Of a DNA stretch of 64,000 nucleotides, positions 43,245 to 53,463 are shown in pieces. Positions within the stretch are counted from its first letter, which is position 1. The number at the start of each line of letters is the position of its first letter. The notes beneath the pieces are model-generated. The model was not told where the DNA came from. It saw nothing but the letters and a program-made list of their open reading frames with translations, and did no database searches. Made by a program: the position numbers and the translations under genes. Source of the DNA: Linum tenue (Eukaryota > Streptophyta > Magnoliopsida > Malpighiales > Linaceae); NCBI GenBank assembly GCA_946122785.1, contig CAMGYJ010000002.1, positions 63,327,703 to 63,391,702 of the forward strand, read 5' to 3'.

Positions 43245-43563
43245 GTACGTACTGCCCGATCGGCCAGCTGGCGATCGTCGACGTTATTACGACACTACTA
43301 ATTTACAGTTTTTATCAGTAATCAATCAGTTTAGGCAGCCACATTTGTGTACGTGGCGTAGCCTAACTGGAATGGTGTAGCAGCTTGGATTAATGTTTCT
43401 ACGGAATACATTTACGTGTTTCCCGATCAAGTATGAGTGGATAGCTCTGTTTTTGAACCACACGGGACGCTGAGATGGAAAATTTTGTGTTGTACCATTT
43501 AGTGAATATAACAGTTAAGATTCACGTAATTGAGAAGACAACCTTTTCAAAAAAAAAAAAAAA

Positions 43564-46500
43564 ATGGAGAGGGATGCTCTGTCCTCTCTCTTCGAATTCC
43601 TGCTATGGTTGGGAAGATGTATTGTCAGGGGAATCCTTTCCCTCTTCGCCACTAGTATGCATAACCAGCAGTCAGGCTGGAAATCAAACAAATCCAACAC
43701 CAACAATTCCCCTGGAGGAGATGAGGAAACTGCCTCATTTGGTCGATACCCGAAGACGCCTCTGGGAAGAGCTTCGGAATGCTCAAGGAATGCTTATGAA
43801 AGGAAGCGCAGTCCTTACTGTGTGCTCCATAAAAGGAAAACATATCCCAGCTGGGGGGAAGATGAAGGCTTTTCGGAGTCTATCCCCAAAAAAGGTCGAT
43901 GTCAATCCCTGAAGGGTTGGCGATTCCGAATCCCTTCAGCAATTGAAATGGAAGATGATGAACAGGTGGAGCCTGTGCCTGAGATATATGTAACCAGGGA
44001 TCAGGCTACTGAAAAGGCCTCTGGTTCTAGAAATGTTGCATTTAATTTGGAGCCCTTTGTGTGGGAAGATTCCCAGCAGAAACCGATAATTAATCGGAAG
44101 GGTCGCCGGAGCGACGCTCTGATGATCCTGTGGCCGGCCGGCGGCATGGGATGGCCGTTGCGATTGGGGAAAACCCAATTCCGTGGGAGTCGGGCGAATC
44201 GTACCGATCTGGGCTGCGACAGATCAAATCCGATCTTCTGGGGGGATTGGGGGAGGAATCTTCGGGATCCTCGGTCTCCTAACAACCGTAAGTTACCCAG
44301 TGAGCTTGGGTTTCATAGTCCTACTCTAACTCGAAGTACTATCCGTGAGGTGGGACTCCCGATTCATTCTAGAGAAGCAGCTAGTACTGCGTTTCTCATT
44401 ATTTATAGGCCTATACTACGTCTGCTGTTTCACCAATTCAAGCAATCCAGAGCTGAGGGTGGAACAAGCGTTGACGATATCTGCACCCCTTCGAGCGTGA
44501 CCAATCACACCCCAGGTATGGAGAGTCCCAGCTCGAGTCCCATCCCTGTTGTTTCAAAGGCGAATGCCTCTTATAAATTGCAGCATAGTAATAGTGATGG
44601 TGTCGGCTCAGGGATCTGCAATCCCCTTTGTGCTATTGTCTCTGACTCTGCTCTCCCTATTCCGTGTATGCCTATTGACTCTTTGGAGCAGGTACGACCC
44701 ATGGTGAACTTGAAGGATGAGCAGGTTGTGCAATTCTCACTTGATGAGGTGCTTCCCACACGAGTTCGGGCAGCGCGATCAGTGCTGGGGAGAGTGTTGA
44801 GCTCGGAGCAATTCACTACTGTAGAACTCCGTGAAGCCTTGGTTGAGGCCTGGCAAATCCGAGGGCGCGTTAAGGTGTCCAAAGCCAAGCACGATCTGTT
44901 CGACATTATGCTTCCTAATGAAGAAGCCAAGAGCTGGGCGCTTAAGCGAACCCCGTGGGTTGTCAAGGACAAGATCCTCACCCTCCGACCATGGGCAGCC
45001 ACGATCACAAGGCCCGTTTTTGAAGAATTATCGATAGCGCCATACCGTCTCCAACTCTGGGGTGTCAAGGAAGAATGCTGCACGAGCCTCTTTGGACGGA
45101 AAATAGTGGCCTCGGCCATTGGGCAGGTGCTGGAATCGGAGGTGTTTGCCTGCAAGGATTCGGGGGAGCGGTTTCTCAAAGTGCGTACTATTATTGACTT
45201 TGCTAAACCTCTCCGATCCCAGCTGTTTGCAGATAATGCGGATATCGGAGGCTTCTGGGTTAACCTGAAGTATGAATTTCTCCCCACATTCTGCTACCAC
45301 TGTGGTCGAGTAGGCCACTCGCGGCGAGAATGCACTTTTAAGCCACCCAGTGGTACAGAGAAATTCGGTCCGCATATGTCGACCAGGAAAATGGGGCGGA
45401 AGGTCTATGAGGATGAGGGTGAAGGATTCCAGTTTGGTGGGCCTCGGAGATCAGTATGGGTGAATCGCCAAGTGCAGGGCCCGGCGCAGCAAGTGCGAAA
45501 CTTCACCAGGGATCGGAATGAGAAACGGGAAGCAGAGGCAGTCGAAAAGCAGGGGCATAGCCAGGCTGCAACGGTTCCTGCACAACTGCATCAGAGGAAC
45601 AAAGCCATGCCCAAATCGCATTTTTCGGACAGAAAAACAAGCCCTCGTGGCTTTATTATCAAGAAATCCCCTAAGCTCCAGATGGGGGGCGAGCGAGCTA
45701 AGAGAATTGAGAGGCGTGGAAAGGCTGGGGCGAGCAAGGAAGCAGGCGCGAAAGTGAAGAGGACGGGGGCCAAAATTGCAGAATCACCGAGGGGATTGCA
45801 GGATGATGAAGTGGAGGACGACTCCTTGGCTGCGGTTTCGAGCACTCGGCGGCGGCGGCTCCTTCTGGAGGCAGACCCCGATGACGATGCACTGGAGCTG
45901 GATAAAGTGCCGGCTAAGATGGGAGATGGGGAAGACGACACGGGCCTGGCCAATGTACTTGGTGGCCACGAGCCTGCCCCCCGCGTGCCCAGGCCAGCGG
46001 ATGTGATGGGCCGAGGCAACTCGATCCAGCCCCCTAGGGAGAAGGTGGGCCGGGACTCCAATGGAGGGGATGGGCCAGTGGGCCGGGACTCCAGTGGAGG
46101 GGATGGGCCAGGCCATTCTAATGCGGCTACTGGTGGAAAAACGAAGGCGGGCCGGCTGAGGAAGGCCCTGCCGCGGAAGCAGAAGGGCCCAGCCCTTGTT
46201 CGGAGCCCAGGTGGGGAGGAAGGTGTGGGTCGGGCTGGTGCTGTTTATGGACCGGCCCAACAGCCTGACTCTATGATGGGGAGGGTGCGGGCCTTAGTCT
46301 CGGCGGACTCCGAATCCGATGACGACCCCCACTGCTTTGAAATTATCAGGAGGCCTGGGCGGAGTGCTACTGCACCCAAAGGGCGCGTGAGCCAGGTTGT
46401 CGCGGCTTTTGAGGCTGGGATGGCCCTGACTGGTGAGCCGGTGGTTAGCCACAAAGACCAGGAGGTGGCACCTAAGTCAGTGCAGGAGCCGGTGGTGGAG

Positions 46501-46701
46501 ATCGTGACTGAAAACCCAGTTCTAGATGAATATGGGTCTAATCTTCAGCACCCAAATTTTGGGACACGTAAAAGGCCCTTGACTGCTGTGGATGGAGAAG
46601 TGGGAGATGATCCAAGTCCCAAGAAACAATTTGTGGAAGATGAGGACGCTGTGAATCAGGTGGAGGAAGCCAGCCATAAATGGCCCCAGTCGGATAAATG
46701 A
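43564..46701 (+). CDS. LINE ORF1 protein, long form
   Basis: The open frame is 1045 codons, much longer than the 521 codons of the other LINE. The recognisable ORF1 part starts near residue 380 (MVNLKDEQVVQFSLDEVL): DUF4283-type region with RTPWVVKDKILTLRPW, then FWVNLKYEFLPTF. The zinc knuckle CYHCGRVGHSRREC lies near residue 577, followed by a basic and acidic tail ending KWPQSDK. The first 380 codons have no recognisable domain and could be 5' leader that happens to be open; an ATG at 44701 is the conservative start. ORF1p should bind element RNA. TGA overlaps the ORF2 ATG. Confidence 0.8.
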   Translation: MERDALSSLFEFLLWLGRCIVRGILSLFATSMHNQQSGWKSNKSNTNNSPGGDEETASFGRYPKTPLGRASECSRNAYERKRSPYCVLHKRKTYPSWGEDEGFSESIPKKGRCQSLKGWRFRIPSAIEMEDDEQVEPVPEIYVTRDQATEKASGSRNVAFNLEPFVWEDSQQKPIINRKGRRSDALMILWPAGGMGWPLRLGKTQFRGSRANRTDLGCDRSNPIFWGDWGRNLRDPRSPNNRKLPSELGFHSPTLTRSTIREVGLPIHSREAASTAFLIIYRPILRLLFHQFKQSRAEGGTSVDDICTPSSVTNHTPGMESPSSSPIPVVSKANASYKLQHSNSDGVGSGICNPLCAIVSDSALPIPCMPIDSLEQVRPMVNLKDEQVVQFSLDEVLPTRVRAARSVLGRVLSSEQFTTVELREALVEAWQIRGRVKVSKAKHDLFDIMLPNEEAKSWALKRTPWVVKDKILTLRPWAATITRPVFEELSIAPYRLQLWGVKEECCTSLFGRKIVASAIGQVLESEVFACKDSGERFLKVRTIIDFAKPLRSQLFADNADIGGFWVNLKYEFLPTFCYHCGRVGHSRRECTFKPPSGTEKFGPHMSTRKMGRKVYEDEGEGFQFGGPRRSVWVNRQVQGPAQQVRNFTRDRNEKREAEAVEKQGHSQAATVPAQLHQRNKAMPKSHFSDRKTSPRGFIIKKSPKLQMGGERAKRIERRGKAGASKEAGAKVKRTGAKIAESPRGLQDDEVEDDSLAAVSSTRRRRLLLEADPDDDALELDKVPAKMGDGEDDTGLANVLGGHEPAPRVPRPADVMGRGNSIQPPREKVGRDSNGGDGPVGRDSSGGDGPGHSNAATGGKTKAGRLRKALPRKQKGPALVRSPGGEEGVGRAGAVYGPAQQPDSMMGRVRALVSADSESDDDPHCFEIIRRPGRSATAPKGRVSQVVAAFEAGMALTGEPVVSHKDQEVAPKSVQEPVVEIVTENPVLDEYGSNLQHPNFGTRKRPLTAVDGEVGDDPSPKKQFVEDEDAVNQVEEASHKWPQSDK

Positions 46702-49700
46702 GGCTTCTTGCCTGGAATGTGAGAGGCATTGGGCCATCCCTCACGTTCCAAACTGCTGTTGGTCTTATCTATTCTAATAAACCGGATCTCGTGTTCTTCT
46801 CGGAGACGCGGTCGAGCCGGCGTGTAGTGTCCCGTCGTATGCGGGGGTTAGGTTTTGCTAGTTCACATTGTTTCTTTGTTGATGCTATCGACTCTTCGGG
46901 AGGGTTAGTGGTAGCCTGGGCCCCTGGGGTTGACACTTCGGTGCTGTTTCATTCCAACTTTTTTATTTGTTTGCAAGTTAATGAAGAAGATTTTTCTTAT
47001 GTGGTGTTCTTTGTTTATATTAGTTGTAACACTGCTACTCGCGCTATGCAACTTGCTCACTTGAGGGAGATTTGCGAGGCTATTTCCCTCCCTTATGTGA
47101 TCATTGGCGATTTTAATGCTACCCTGCACGAACATGAGAAGGATGGGGGTAGGGAGTGGAACGCGGCTCAGGCGGTTAGCCTGCGTGAGTTTGTTCATGA
47201 TTTGGGTCTCCATGATCCAGGATTCCAGGGGGATCAGTTCACTTGGACAAACAAACGTATGGGGGCAGCCTGTATTCGGGAACGCCTGGATAGAGCACTT
47301 TGCTCTCAGGCTTGGATAGACGCTTTTCCGGAGACGTTAGTCAAGCACTTTACTGACCAAGGATCGGATCATCGATCGCTACTCCTTTCGGATAGACCTT
47401 ATAAAAGAACCGGGCGCCCTCTCTTCCGATTTGATGCCCGTTGGGCGGATAACCCGGAAGTTCGGGCTATGGTCCACTATGTCTGGAAAGAGGATATTCA
47501 GGGTACCCCTATGTTCCGACTTTGGGAACGCCTCAAAAGACTGCGTCATCTGCTGTATGATTGGAGTAGGGCGGGTACCACGAATTCTCTGCGAAATATT
47601 AAGACGCTTCAGGCAGAGATTGATCGAATAAAAGCAGTTCACCCGGTGGACTGGGATATGATTCGAACCCTGGAAGCTGAATTGTCCCGCCAATGGGAAG
47701 CTGAGGAGATGTATTGGCAGCAGAAATCCAGGGTGCGTTGGCTGAAGAAGGGGGATCAGAATTCTGCTTATTTTCATACAGTCACGAGAACCCGGCGTAA
47801 GAAGAATTTTGTCGCTGGGCTCCGAAGGGATGATGGTGAGTGGATCACGGAGGAAGCTGGGAAAGCAACCATTGCTACGGACTTTTATCAGACCCTGTTT
47901 ACCTCAGAAGCAAATGTCCCCAACATGGCGGAGCGGGTGGCTAATCTGCCGATTGACCGGAGTGTTACCCCGCAAATGAATGCGCGCCTGACTGCGGAGG
48001 TTCTGCCTATGGAGGTCAGAAAAACGGTCTTTGCCATGGGCTCGACCCAGGCACCTGGCTCTGATGGCTTCACAGGAAAGTTCTTCAAAGCTTTCTGGGA
48101 TGTTGTGGGTGACTCTGTGGTTGAAGCGGTTATTTCGTTCTTTGAAACGAGTAGGATGTTGAAAAGCTTCAACCATACGTGGCTTACCCTGATCCCTAAA
48201 GTGGATTCTGTGGAGAATATTAGACAATTACGTCCGATTAGCCTCTGTCAGTTTACTTATAAGATTATAACCAAAATTATGGCGGAGCGTCTTGCTGATC
48301 TGCTTTCTCAAATTGTGTCAGACGGACAAAATGCATTTATTCGTGACCGCCAGATTATTGATAACATCCTTATTGGGCATGAGCTAATGCATTATCTTAA
48401 AATCAAGAAGCAAGGAAAGAAAGGGTACATGGCTTTGAAGGTTGACATGGAAAAGGCCTATGATAGAGTCGAATGGCCCTTTCTCCTTGCAGTTCTTGAT
48501 AAGATGGGTTTTAGCTCCGTCTGGCAAGGATGGATTCATGAGTGTCTTCGGTCCTCATCGTTCTCAGTACTAATGAATGGCACTCCTTCTGGATACTTCT
48601 CTGCTTCCAGAGGCCTCCGGCAGGGGGATCCGCTATCACCTCTCCTATTTGTGCTCTGCACAGAAGGGTTTGCGGCTCTCCTCCGGAAGGCAATTTCGGA
48701 GAAGCGGTTGGAAGGGGTGAAAGTGGCTCCTCGTGCTCCTCGCATATCACATTTATTCTTCGCAGATGATTCCTATCTGTTCTTGCGAGGGTCTTTGCAG
48801 GAGTGTGAGAATCTCATTGAGGTACTGAATGAATATGAAGAACTTAGTGGCCAACGTGTAAATTTGGAAAAATCGGCAGTTTGCTTTAGCAAGAATGTTT
48901 CTCTGCCGGACCAGGAGTTTTTGGCCGCAATTCTTGGGGTTGGAGCAGTTGGGGTTCATGACAAATACCTAGGGCTTCCTACTCTGGTGGCCAGATCCAA
49001 AATGGCCACTTTTCGCTATCTTGAGGAGAAGCTCATTGAGCGGCTTCAGGGGTGGAAGCAGAAAACGCTCTCATGGGCGGCTAAGGAAACCTTGATTAAG
49101 TCCATAGCTCTGGCTTTGCCCTTGCATGTTATGTCTTGTTTCCGACTCCCCCTATCCCTGTGTCGGCTCCTGGATAGACACGTGGCCCGTTTTTGGTGGG
49201 GTGCGACGGAGGATCACTTCAAGATTAGTTGGGTGTCCTGGCGGAATATGTGTAGGAGCAAGCATGAGGGGGGCATGGGGTTTCGCCAGTTTGAACATTT
49301 TAACCAAGCTTTGTTAGCAAAAATTGGCTGGCGGATCCTGACTGAACCACAGAGCCTTCTTGCCCAGGTTTATAAAGGGAAATATTTTCCACGAGGCTCT
49401 TTCCTCAAGGCTACGGCGCGATCTCGCCCCTCTTGGGGATGGCAGAGTATCTTGTATGGGCGCCAGCTGCTAGAGAAGGGGGTTAGATGGCAGATTGGGG
49501 ATGGTCGATCGGCTTCTCTGCTCCATTCCAATTGGATCCCGGAGTACCAGTTGGACACCCCTTGCTATAATCCGGTAATCCTCCCGGAGGGAGGGGATCC
49601 CTTGGTGGCTGAAGTCATATGCCAAGGGGAAGGGAGGTGGTCGGAAAGAAAGCTGAGTCAATGGTTTGATCCTCCTACTTGCAAAGCCATCCAGACTATT

Positions 49701-50786
49701 CCTCTTCCGCGCCGGAGTATTGCGGATAAGCTTATTTGGCATAACACAGCCGATGGGGTGTTTACGGTGAAGTCGGCTTATCATCTGGCTGTGGAGTTAG
49801 ATAGGCGGAGGGGGGGATGGAGATCTGAGGTTAGTTGGATGGACAAACCTAGTTGGATTAGGGTCTGGGAAGCTAAGATTCCACCGAAGTTGAAGGTCTT
49901 TGTCTGGCAAATTCTTAACCGGGTTCTGCCTACAACAGAGGCATTGATTGGGCGAAAGGTTCCGGTGTTGCCCCGGTGTCCAGTCTGCTGGGAAAGCTCT
50001 GAGACAATGGAACATCTGTTTCTTTATTGTCCGGTCGCGAGGGCTATCTGGGACTATTCTGGGCTGGATTACCTGGGGGAGGGATTGCCCCGTCATACGT
50101 TCCCTCTATTCCTCAAGCGTCTGTTGGCCTTGATTCACCAGCCGTCGTTGGTTATGAAGGTAGTTGCGGTGCTTTGGCGGATCTGGCGGTCACGAAACTG
50201 GGTTGTCTTTGAAGGCAAACAGTTTGGGATTCCCGCGCTAATGAGACAGCTCCATCAACAGGTTGAGGAATGGATGGCTCTGCCCCGGGAGCAGACGAAT
50301 GTGGTGGCAGGGCCGAGGGTTCCGGTGATGTCAGGAGAGGAGTCCGGTATGGTTTGCAGGTGGGATGGGGCTACCAGGAGGGGGTCGCACTCTGCTGGTG
50401 GGATGGTTCTTCTCCTTCAGGGGAAGGTCCTTCTGGCACAGGGGGTGCAGTTTCCTAGGCTGGATGAGCCTGCTCTGGCAGAGTTGCTGGTGTTGCGCGA
50501 GGCTTTGACTTGGTGTTTGGGGTATGGTTTCACGGAGGTTCGGTTTGAGGGGGATGCCAAGGTGCTTATTGACAAACTCAATCAGGGGAATATGATGGAC
50601 AGCCGCCTGGGGGCGATCATGGAGGAAATTGGGCAATATTTGGGTGATCACCCGGGGTTTAGTGTGCGATTTGTAGGTCGGGAAAACAATAGGGTAGCTC
50701 ATTCGGTAGCTAGAAAAGCCCTTTCTTTGTATCCGACTATGAGTCGTTTGTTTGATTTCAGGGCCTGGCTGGTTTCCAGGATGTAA
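46698..50786 (+). CDS. LINE ORF2: endonuclease, reverse transcriptase, RNase H
   Basis: Encodes 1362 residues, uninterrupted. The endonuclease begins MRLLAWNVRGIGPS and has the FFSETR glutamate, IIGDFNA and GSDHRSL. Reverse transcriptase shows LKVDMEKAYDRVEW, GLRQGDPLSPLLF and FADDSYLF. The zinc-binding segment reads CPVCWESSETMEHLFLYC. The C-terminal plant-type RNase H keeps Asp (RWDGAT), Glu (LAELLVLREA), Asp (EGDAKVL) and the Asn/His motif ENNRVAHSVARKAL. It provides nicking and target-primed reverse transcription. Good candidate to mobilise non-autonomous elements in the genome. Confidence 0.95.
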   Translation: MRLLAWNVRGIGPSLTFQTAVGLIYSNKPDLVFFSETRSSRRVVSRRMRGLGFASSHCFFVDAIDSSGGLVVAWAPGVDTSVLFHSNFFICLQVNEEDFSYVVFFVYISCNTATRAMQLAHLREICEAISLPYVIIGDFNATLHEHEKDGGREWNAAQAVSLREFVHDLGLHDPGFQGDQFTWTNKRMGAACIRERLDRALCSQAWIDAFPETLVKHFTDQGSDHRSLLLSDRPYKRTGRPLFRFDARWADNPEVRAMVHYVWKEDIQGTPMFRLWERLKRLRHLLYDWSRAGTTNSLRNIKTLQAEIDRIKAVHPVDWDMIRTLEAELSRQWEAEEMYWQQKSRVRWLKKGDQNSAYFHTVTRTRRKKNFVAGLRRDDGEWITEEAGKATIATDFYQTLFTSEANVPNMAERVANLPIDRSVTPQMNARLTAEVLPMEVRKTVFAMGSTQAPGSDGFTGKFFKAFWDVVGDSVVEAVISFFETSRMLKSFNHTWLTLIPKVDSVENIRQLRPISLCQFTYKIITKIMAERLADLLSQIVSDGQNAFIRDRQIIDNILIGHELMHYLKIKKQGKKGYMALKVDMEKAYDRVEWPFLLAVLDKMGFSSVWQGWIHECLRSSSFSVLMNGTPSGYFSASRGLRQGDPLSPLLFVLCTEGFAALLRKAISEKRLEGVKVAPRAPRISHLFFADDSYLFLRGSLQECENLIEVLNEYEELSGQRVNLEKSAVCFSKNVSLPDQEFLAAILGVGAVGVHDKYLGLPTLVARSKMATFRYLEEKLIERLQGWKQKTLSWAAKETLIKSIALALPLHVMSCFRLPLSLCRLLDRHVARFWWGATEDHFKISWVSWRNMCRSKHEGGMGFRQFEHFNQALLAKIGWRILTEPQSLLAQVYKGKYFPRGSFLKATARSRPSWGWQSILYGRQLLEKGVRWQIGDGRSASLLHSNWIPEYQLDTPCYNPVILPEGGDPLVAEVICQGEGRWSERKLSQWFDPPTCKAIQTIPLPRRSIADKLIWHNTADGVFTVKSAYHLAVELDRRRGGWRSEVSWMDKPSWIRVWEAKIPPKLKVFVWQILNRVLPTTEALIGRKVPVLPRCPVCWESSETMEHLFLYCPVARAIWDYSGLDYLGEGLPRHTFPLFLKRLLALIHQPSLVMKVVAVLWRIWRSRNWVVFEGKQFGIPALMRQLHQQVEEWMALPREQTNVVAGPRVPVMSGEESGMVCRWDGATRRGSHSAGGMVLLLQGKVLLAQGVQFPRLDEPALAELLVLREALTWCLGYGFTEVRFEGDAKVLIDKLNQGNMMDSRLGAIMEEIGQYLGDHPGFSVRFVGRENNRVAHSVARKALSLYPTMSRLFDFRAWLVSRM

Positions 50787-50852
50787 CTATTTTTTATCAA
50801 TATATGATATCTTTTGACAAAAAAAAAAAAAAAAAAAAGAATATAACAGTTA

Positions 50853-51440
50853 TAATATAAGTAACATAACGGTTAAGTGACATAAGATAAAAGAAATATA
50901 TTATATGCTAATTTAGAAATTAATTTATCACTAATTATAAATCATCCGGAACCACGATATTGAAAGTGTAAATATCCTTAATTCCTTATAACTAAAATTG
51001 TGTGTGAATGTATGTCATATCAAAACCAATAAATATGCGGTTTGAGAAAATCCTACACACGCCATCCCAACAATCATGTATAAAGTTTTTTATTTGACAA
51101 AAAATATTCTTGGAATGCCTATGTAAAATGAAGATTTTTAGGTCTAAGACTTATTATGTTTTAGGGATGTGGATGAACAAATTGTTAAAATTAACGAGTC
51201 TAGAACACTACTATAACACATATTCAGGTGGGTACGCTGTGGATACTTAAAATACCAATATCGCGCCAAACCCATTACCCTATTTGTTGTGTTCGGAGAA
51301 ACCCCATCCCAAGATAATATCAAGGTCGTCAACCCGTGGATCGGCCCCTGAGTTGACCCCTGGATTAACTTGTATTGACCCAGACCTAGTGAAAAAATGG
51401 GCGACACATCGCGGGTCGACCCGCCGCAATGTTCCCAGGC
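50853..51440. other. AT-rich sequence, nothing recognised
   Basis: Short stretch after the LINE without a supported gene or bounded repeat. It is the pre-insertion continuation of the region before 43504. Confidence 0.4.
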
Positions 51441-51830
51441 TGGAGGTCGATATGGTTGTCCAAAGTTTGACAAAATCCAAAAATTGCCCGTTTGAGATAG
51501 CAAACAACGTTTTTTCGGGACGAAGGCGATACCAAACAGCCTCAAACTGTTTGCGGCTTGCAAAATCTCAAAAAAATTATGCGAAATGAAAAAAAAAATC
51601 ATTATGATCGGATAATTGAGAGCAAAATTACGTTCGTTCGAAATATTTAGCCAAAGTTAGGCGTTCGCCGATTCCGACAATCGTGGGGAAGCATTCAATG
51701 TTTTTTACGGCCGCGGTGAATCACTCACCGCTTCTGACAGTCACGGTGAAACTGTTCACCGCTTCTGACGGTCACAATGAAGTCCAAACTTGTGTAGATT
51801 GAGAATATTTCATAAAATGTATATTTTTTT
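51440..51830. repeat. Diverged single arm of the 39.8-kb foldback family
   Basis: Shares with the foldback at 39.8-40.8 kb, in one orientation, the AAATTGC(C/T)CGTT(T/C)G motif, TCGGATAA(T/C)(T/C)GAG(A/C)GCAAA, TTACGTT(C/T)GTT, and several CCGCGGTGAA / TCACCGC motifs. There is no opposite arm, so it is a half or degraded copy. Confidence 0.5.
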
Positions 51831-52143
51831 ATTTGTTTTTTAAGAATGTGTAGTTTGGGGTTGGGGAGGGGGGGATCCCAATTTTCCCTATTGGTCCCCT
51901 AGACTGGGAAATATCTTAGATTCATTACGGAGTTTTTGATTCCCTTATTTGTTTAAGGAGTTCTAAAAGAGAAATTAATCAGAATCGTTCTGGCAATCTG
52001 GCCTCATGGCTCATAGGGTGGGGTTGATCCAAAACTTCCCACTGTTATTTCCCACCAATACTGTTGAAGAAGGTTTTTGACTGAGCAAAGGTGATTAAAT
52101 TAAAACAATCTGGAAAAAAGAAGAAGAAAAACAAAACTTTGTT

Positions 52144-53463
52144 TCATTTTTCATATGACAAACCAGAATACAATGTCTGAAGGAAGGAAAGCAAGATGAG
52201 AAGAACAGCAGCAAAAAAAGATATAAGAGCCCAGGGACTGTTGAAGTAATCATGCCTCAGCTTTGCCAGCCATTTGTACCGTTTCTTTGCACAATGAAGG
52301 TTCACTTCTTCAAACACATCACAGTAGGAGAAGTAAGAATGGGAGACGCCAACATAGTCCCCAAGCCTGTTGAACAGACTGGCAACCACTTCATCATCCC
52401 CTAATCGATTGTCGATGATCTCATACCGACGCAGCAACTCCACGTCTTTCCTCGAGTTAATCAAGCAATCCATCAGGACCATATAATCTGTGACGTAGCT
52501 TGGGTTGTTCTTCAATGGCAGTTGCTCGTACGCTATCAGATTTCGGAAGAACGACTCGGTCTCATCTTCAACTGTCAACATTGGGATCACAAAAGTCCCG
52601 TCTTTGAATTCGACATCGAACAAGGTATGTTGTTGGCCTTCTCCTTCTTCAGCTCTTCTGAACTTGACTCCAGCTTCTCGAAGCTCTGTGGCACAACGGA
52701 TGAACTTGAGGTTGTATCTGGCTATAGGTTTCCCTACTGCTGTTCTTGCGTATGGAGGAATCCAATAGTCATGTGCAAAGCCTAACAAGTGCTTGATATC
52801 TTGCGCATAGGAACAACATCCTACACTGTTGTTGTTATTATCAGCATGGACAAAGCCAAGCCCTGGTGATTTTCCATAGAGGAAATGATTTACCATGGCC
52901 AGGAAGTTCCCCAACTCGTGAACCGTCTTTGTCAACTGGAACAGTTCCGAGAGAACAAAGAAAGGGAGCTGGTTCTCCAGGAGGAGAACATCTCGCATTA
53001 TGCTGTACAAGTTCATTGGTAGGACGAAGATTGGGTCGTGGTTGTCAATCAATGCTGTCATTGCATACTTTCGGATTACCTCGACGAGGAAGCATCCGTC
53101 CAACAACATCATTTCGACAAAGTCATCCGAGGTGAAGGCAAAGGAATCTGCATAACATCTGCGAGCGCTTTCCTCCAGTTTCCTCATGGCTAAAACGTAT
53201 CTATTCACTTGACTGTAATCCTCGATCCTCCTGCGAAGAAGCTGGCGGAGATAGTGTAATTTGTGCACCTCCATCTGCTGCAAGTGCTGCTTACCATGAT
53301 GATAAGGACCTATCGCAACTACCTGGGGTTCATAAGCCCTCTCATTCACATTGCGTAGCTGTTGAGGAACCCTGAAGATGCTGAACTCAGAGGAGATGGG
53401 AGATGATCCACGAAGCTTTTCACCGATTCGAGTTGTTACACAATCAGCTGTTTCACTTTCCAT
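52144..53463 (-). CDS. DUF247 (UPF0481) membrane protein
   Basis: Encodes 439 residues in a single coding exon. Family hallmarks: IFRVPQQLRNVNERAYEPQVVAIGPYHHG near the N-terminus, MMLLDGCFLVEVIRKY, DVLLLENQLPFFVLSELF, FKDGTFVIPMLTVEDETESFFRNLIAYEQ, and a C-terminal transmembrane segment (WALISFFAAVLLILLSFLQTLY). Biochemical function is unknown for most members; in grasses DUF247 genes underlie self-incompatibility. Start is the first ATG, giving the usual length. A 5'-leader intron at 53514-53773 is suggested by good GT and AG sites; this is an inference. Confidence 0.9.
   Translation of the reverse strand: MESETADCVTTRIGEKLRGSSPISSEFSIFRVPQQLRNVNERAYEPQVVAIGPYHHGKQHLQQMEVHKLHYLRQLLRRRIEDYSQVNRYVLAMRKLEESARRCYADSFAFTSDDFVEMMLLDGCFLVEVIRKYAMTALIDNHDPIFVLPMNLYSIMRDVLLLENQLPFFVLSELFQLTKTVHELGNFLAMVNHFLYGKSPGLGFVHADNNNNSVGCCSYAQDIKHLLGFAHDYWIPPYARTAVGKPIARYNLKFIRCATELREAGVKFRRAEEGEGQQHTLFDVEFKDGTFVIPMLTVEDETESFFRNLIAYEQLPLKNNPSYVTDYMVLMDCLINSRKDVELLRRYEIIDNRLGDDEVVASLFNRLGDYVGVSHSYFSYCDVFEEVNLHCAKKRYKWLAKLRHDYFNSPWALISFFAAVLLILLSFLQTLYSGLSYEK

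Larger units (their letters stand above)
43518..50838 (+). mobile_element. Second full-length L1-type LINE
   Basis: A 7.3-kb element with an exact 14-bp target duplication GAATATAACAGTTA (43504-43517 and 50839-50852) and a poly-A tail of about 20. Both ORFs are open, and ORF2 has endonuclease, reverse transcriptase and RNase H. ORF1 ends in KWPQSDK and overlaps ORF2 by ATGA, just as in the LINE at 12714-19796 (KWPQFDK), so the two share a lineage although they are well diverged. An odd run of about 16 A precedes the ORF1 ATG. Confidence 0.95.

Noticed and set aside
43475..43912. Alternative-frame 145-codon stretch (EEMRKLPHLVDTRRRLWEELR) at the start of the second LINE
   Set aside because: Looks helical but begins upstream of the element and overlaps ORF1; no homology recognised.
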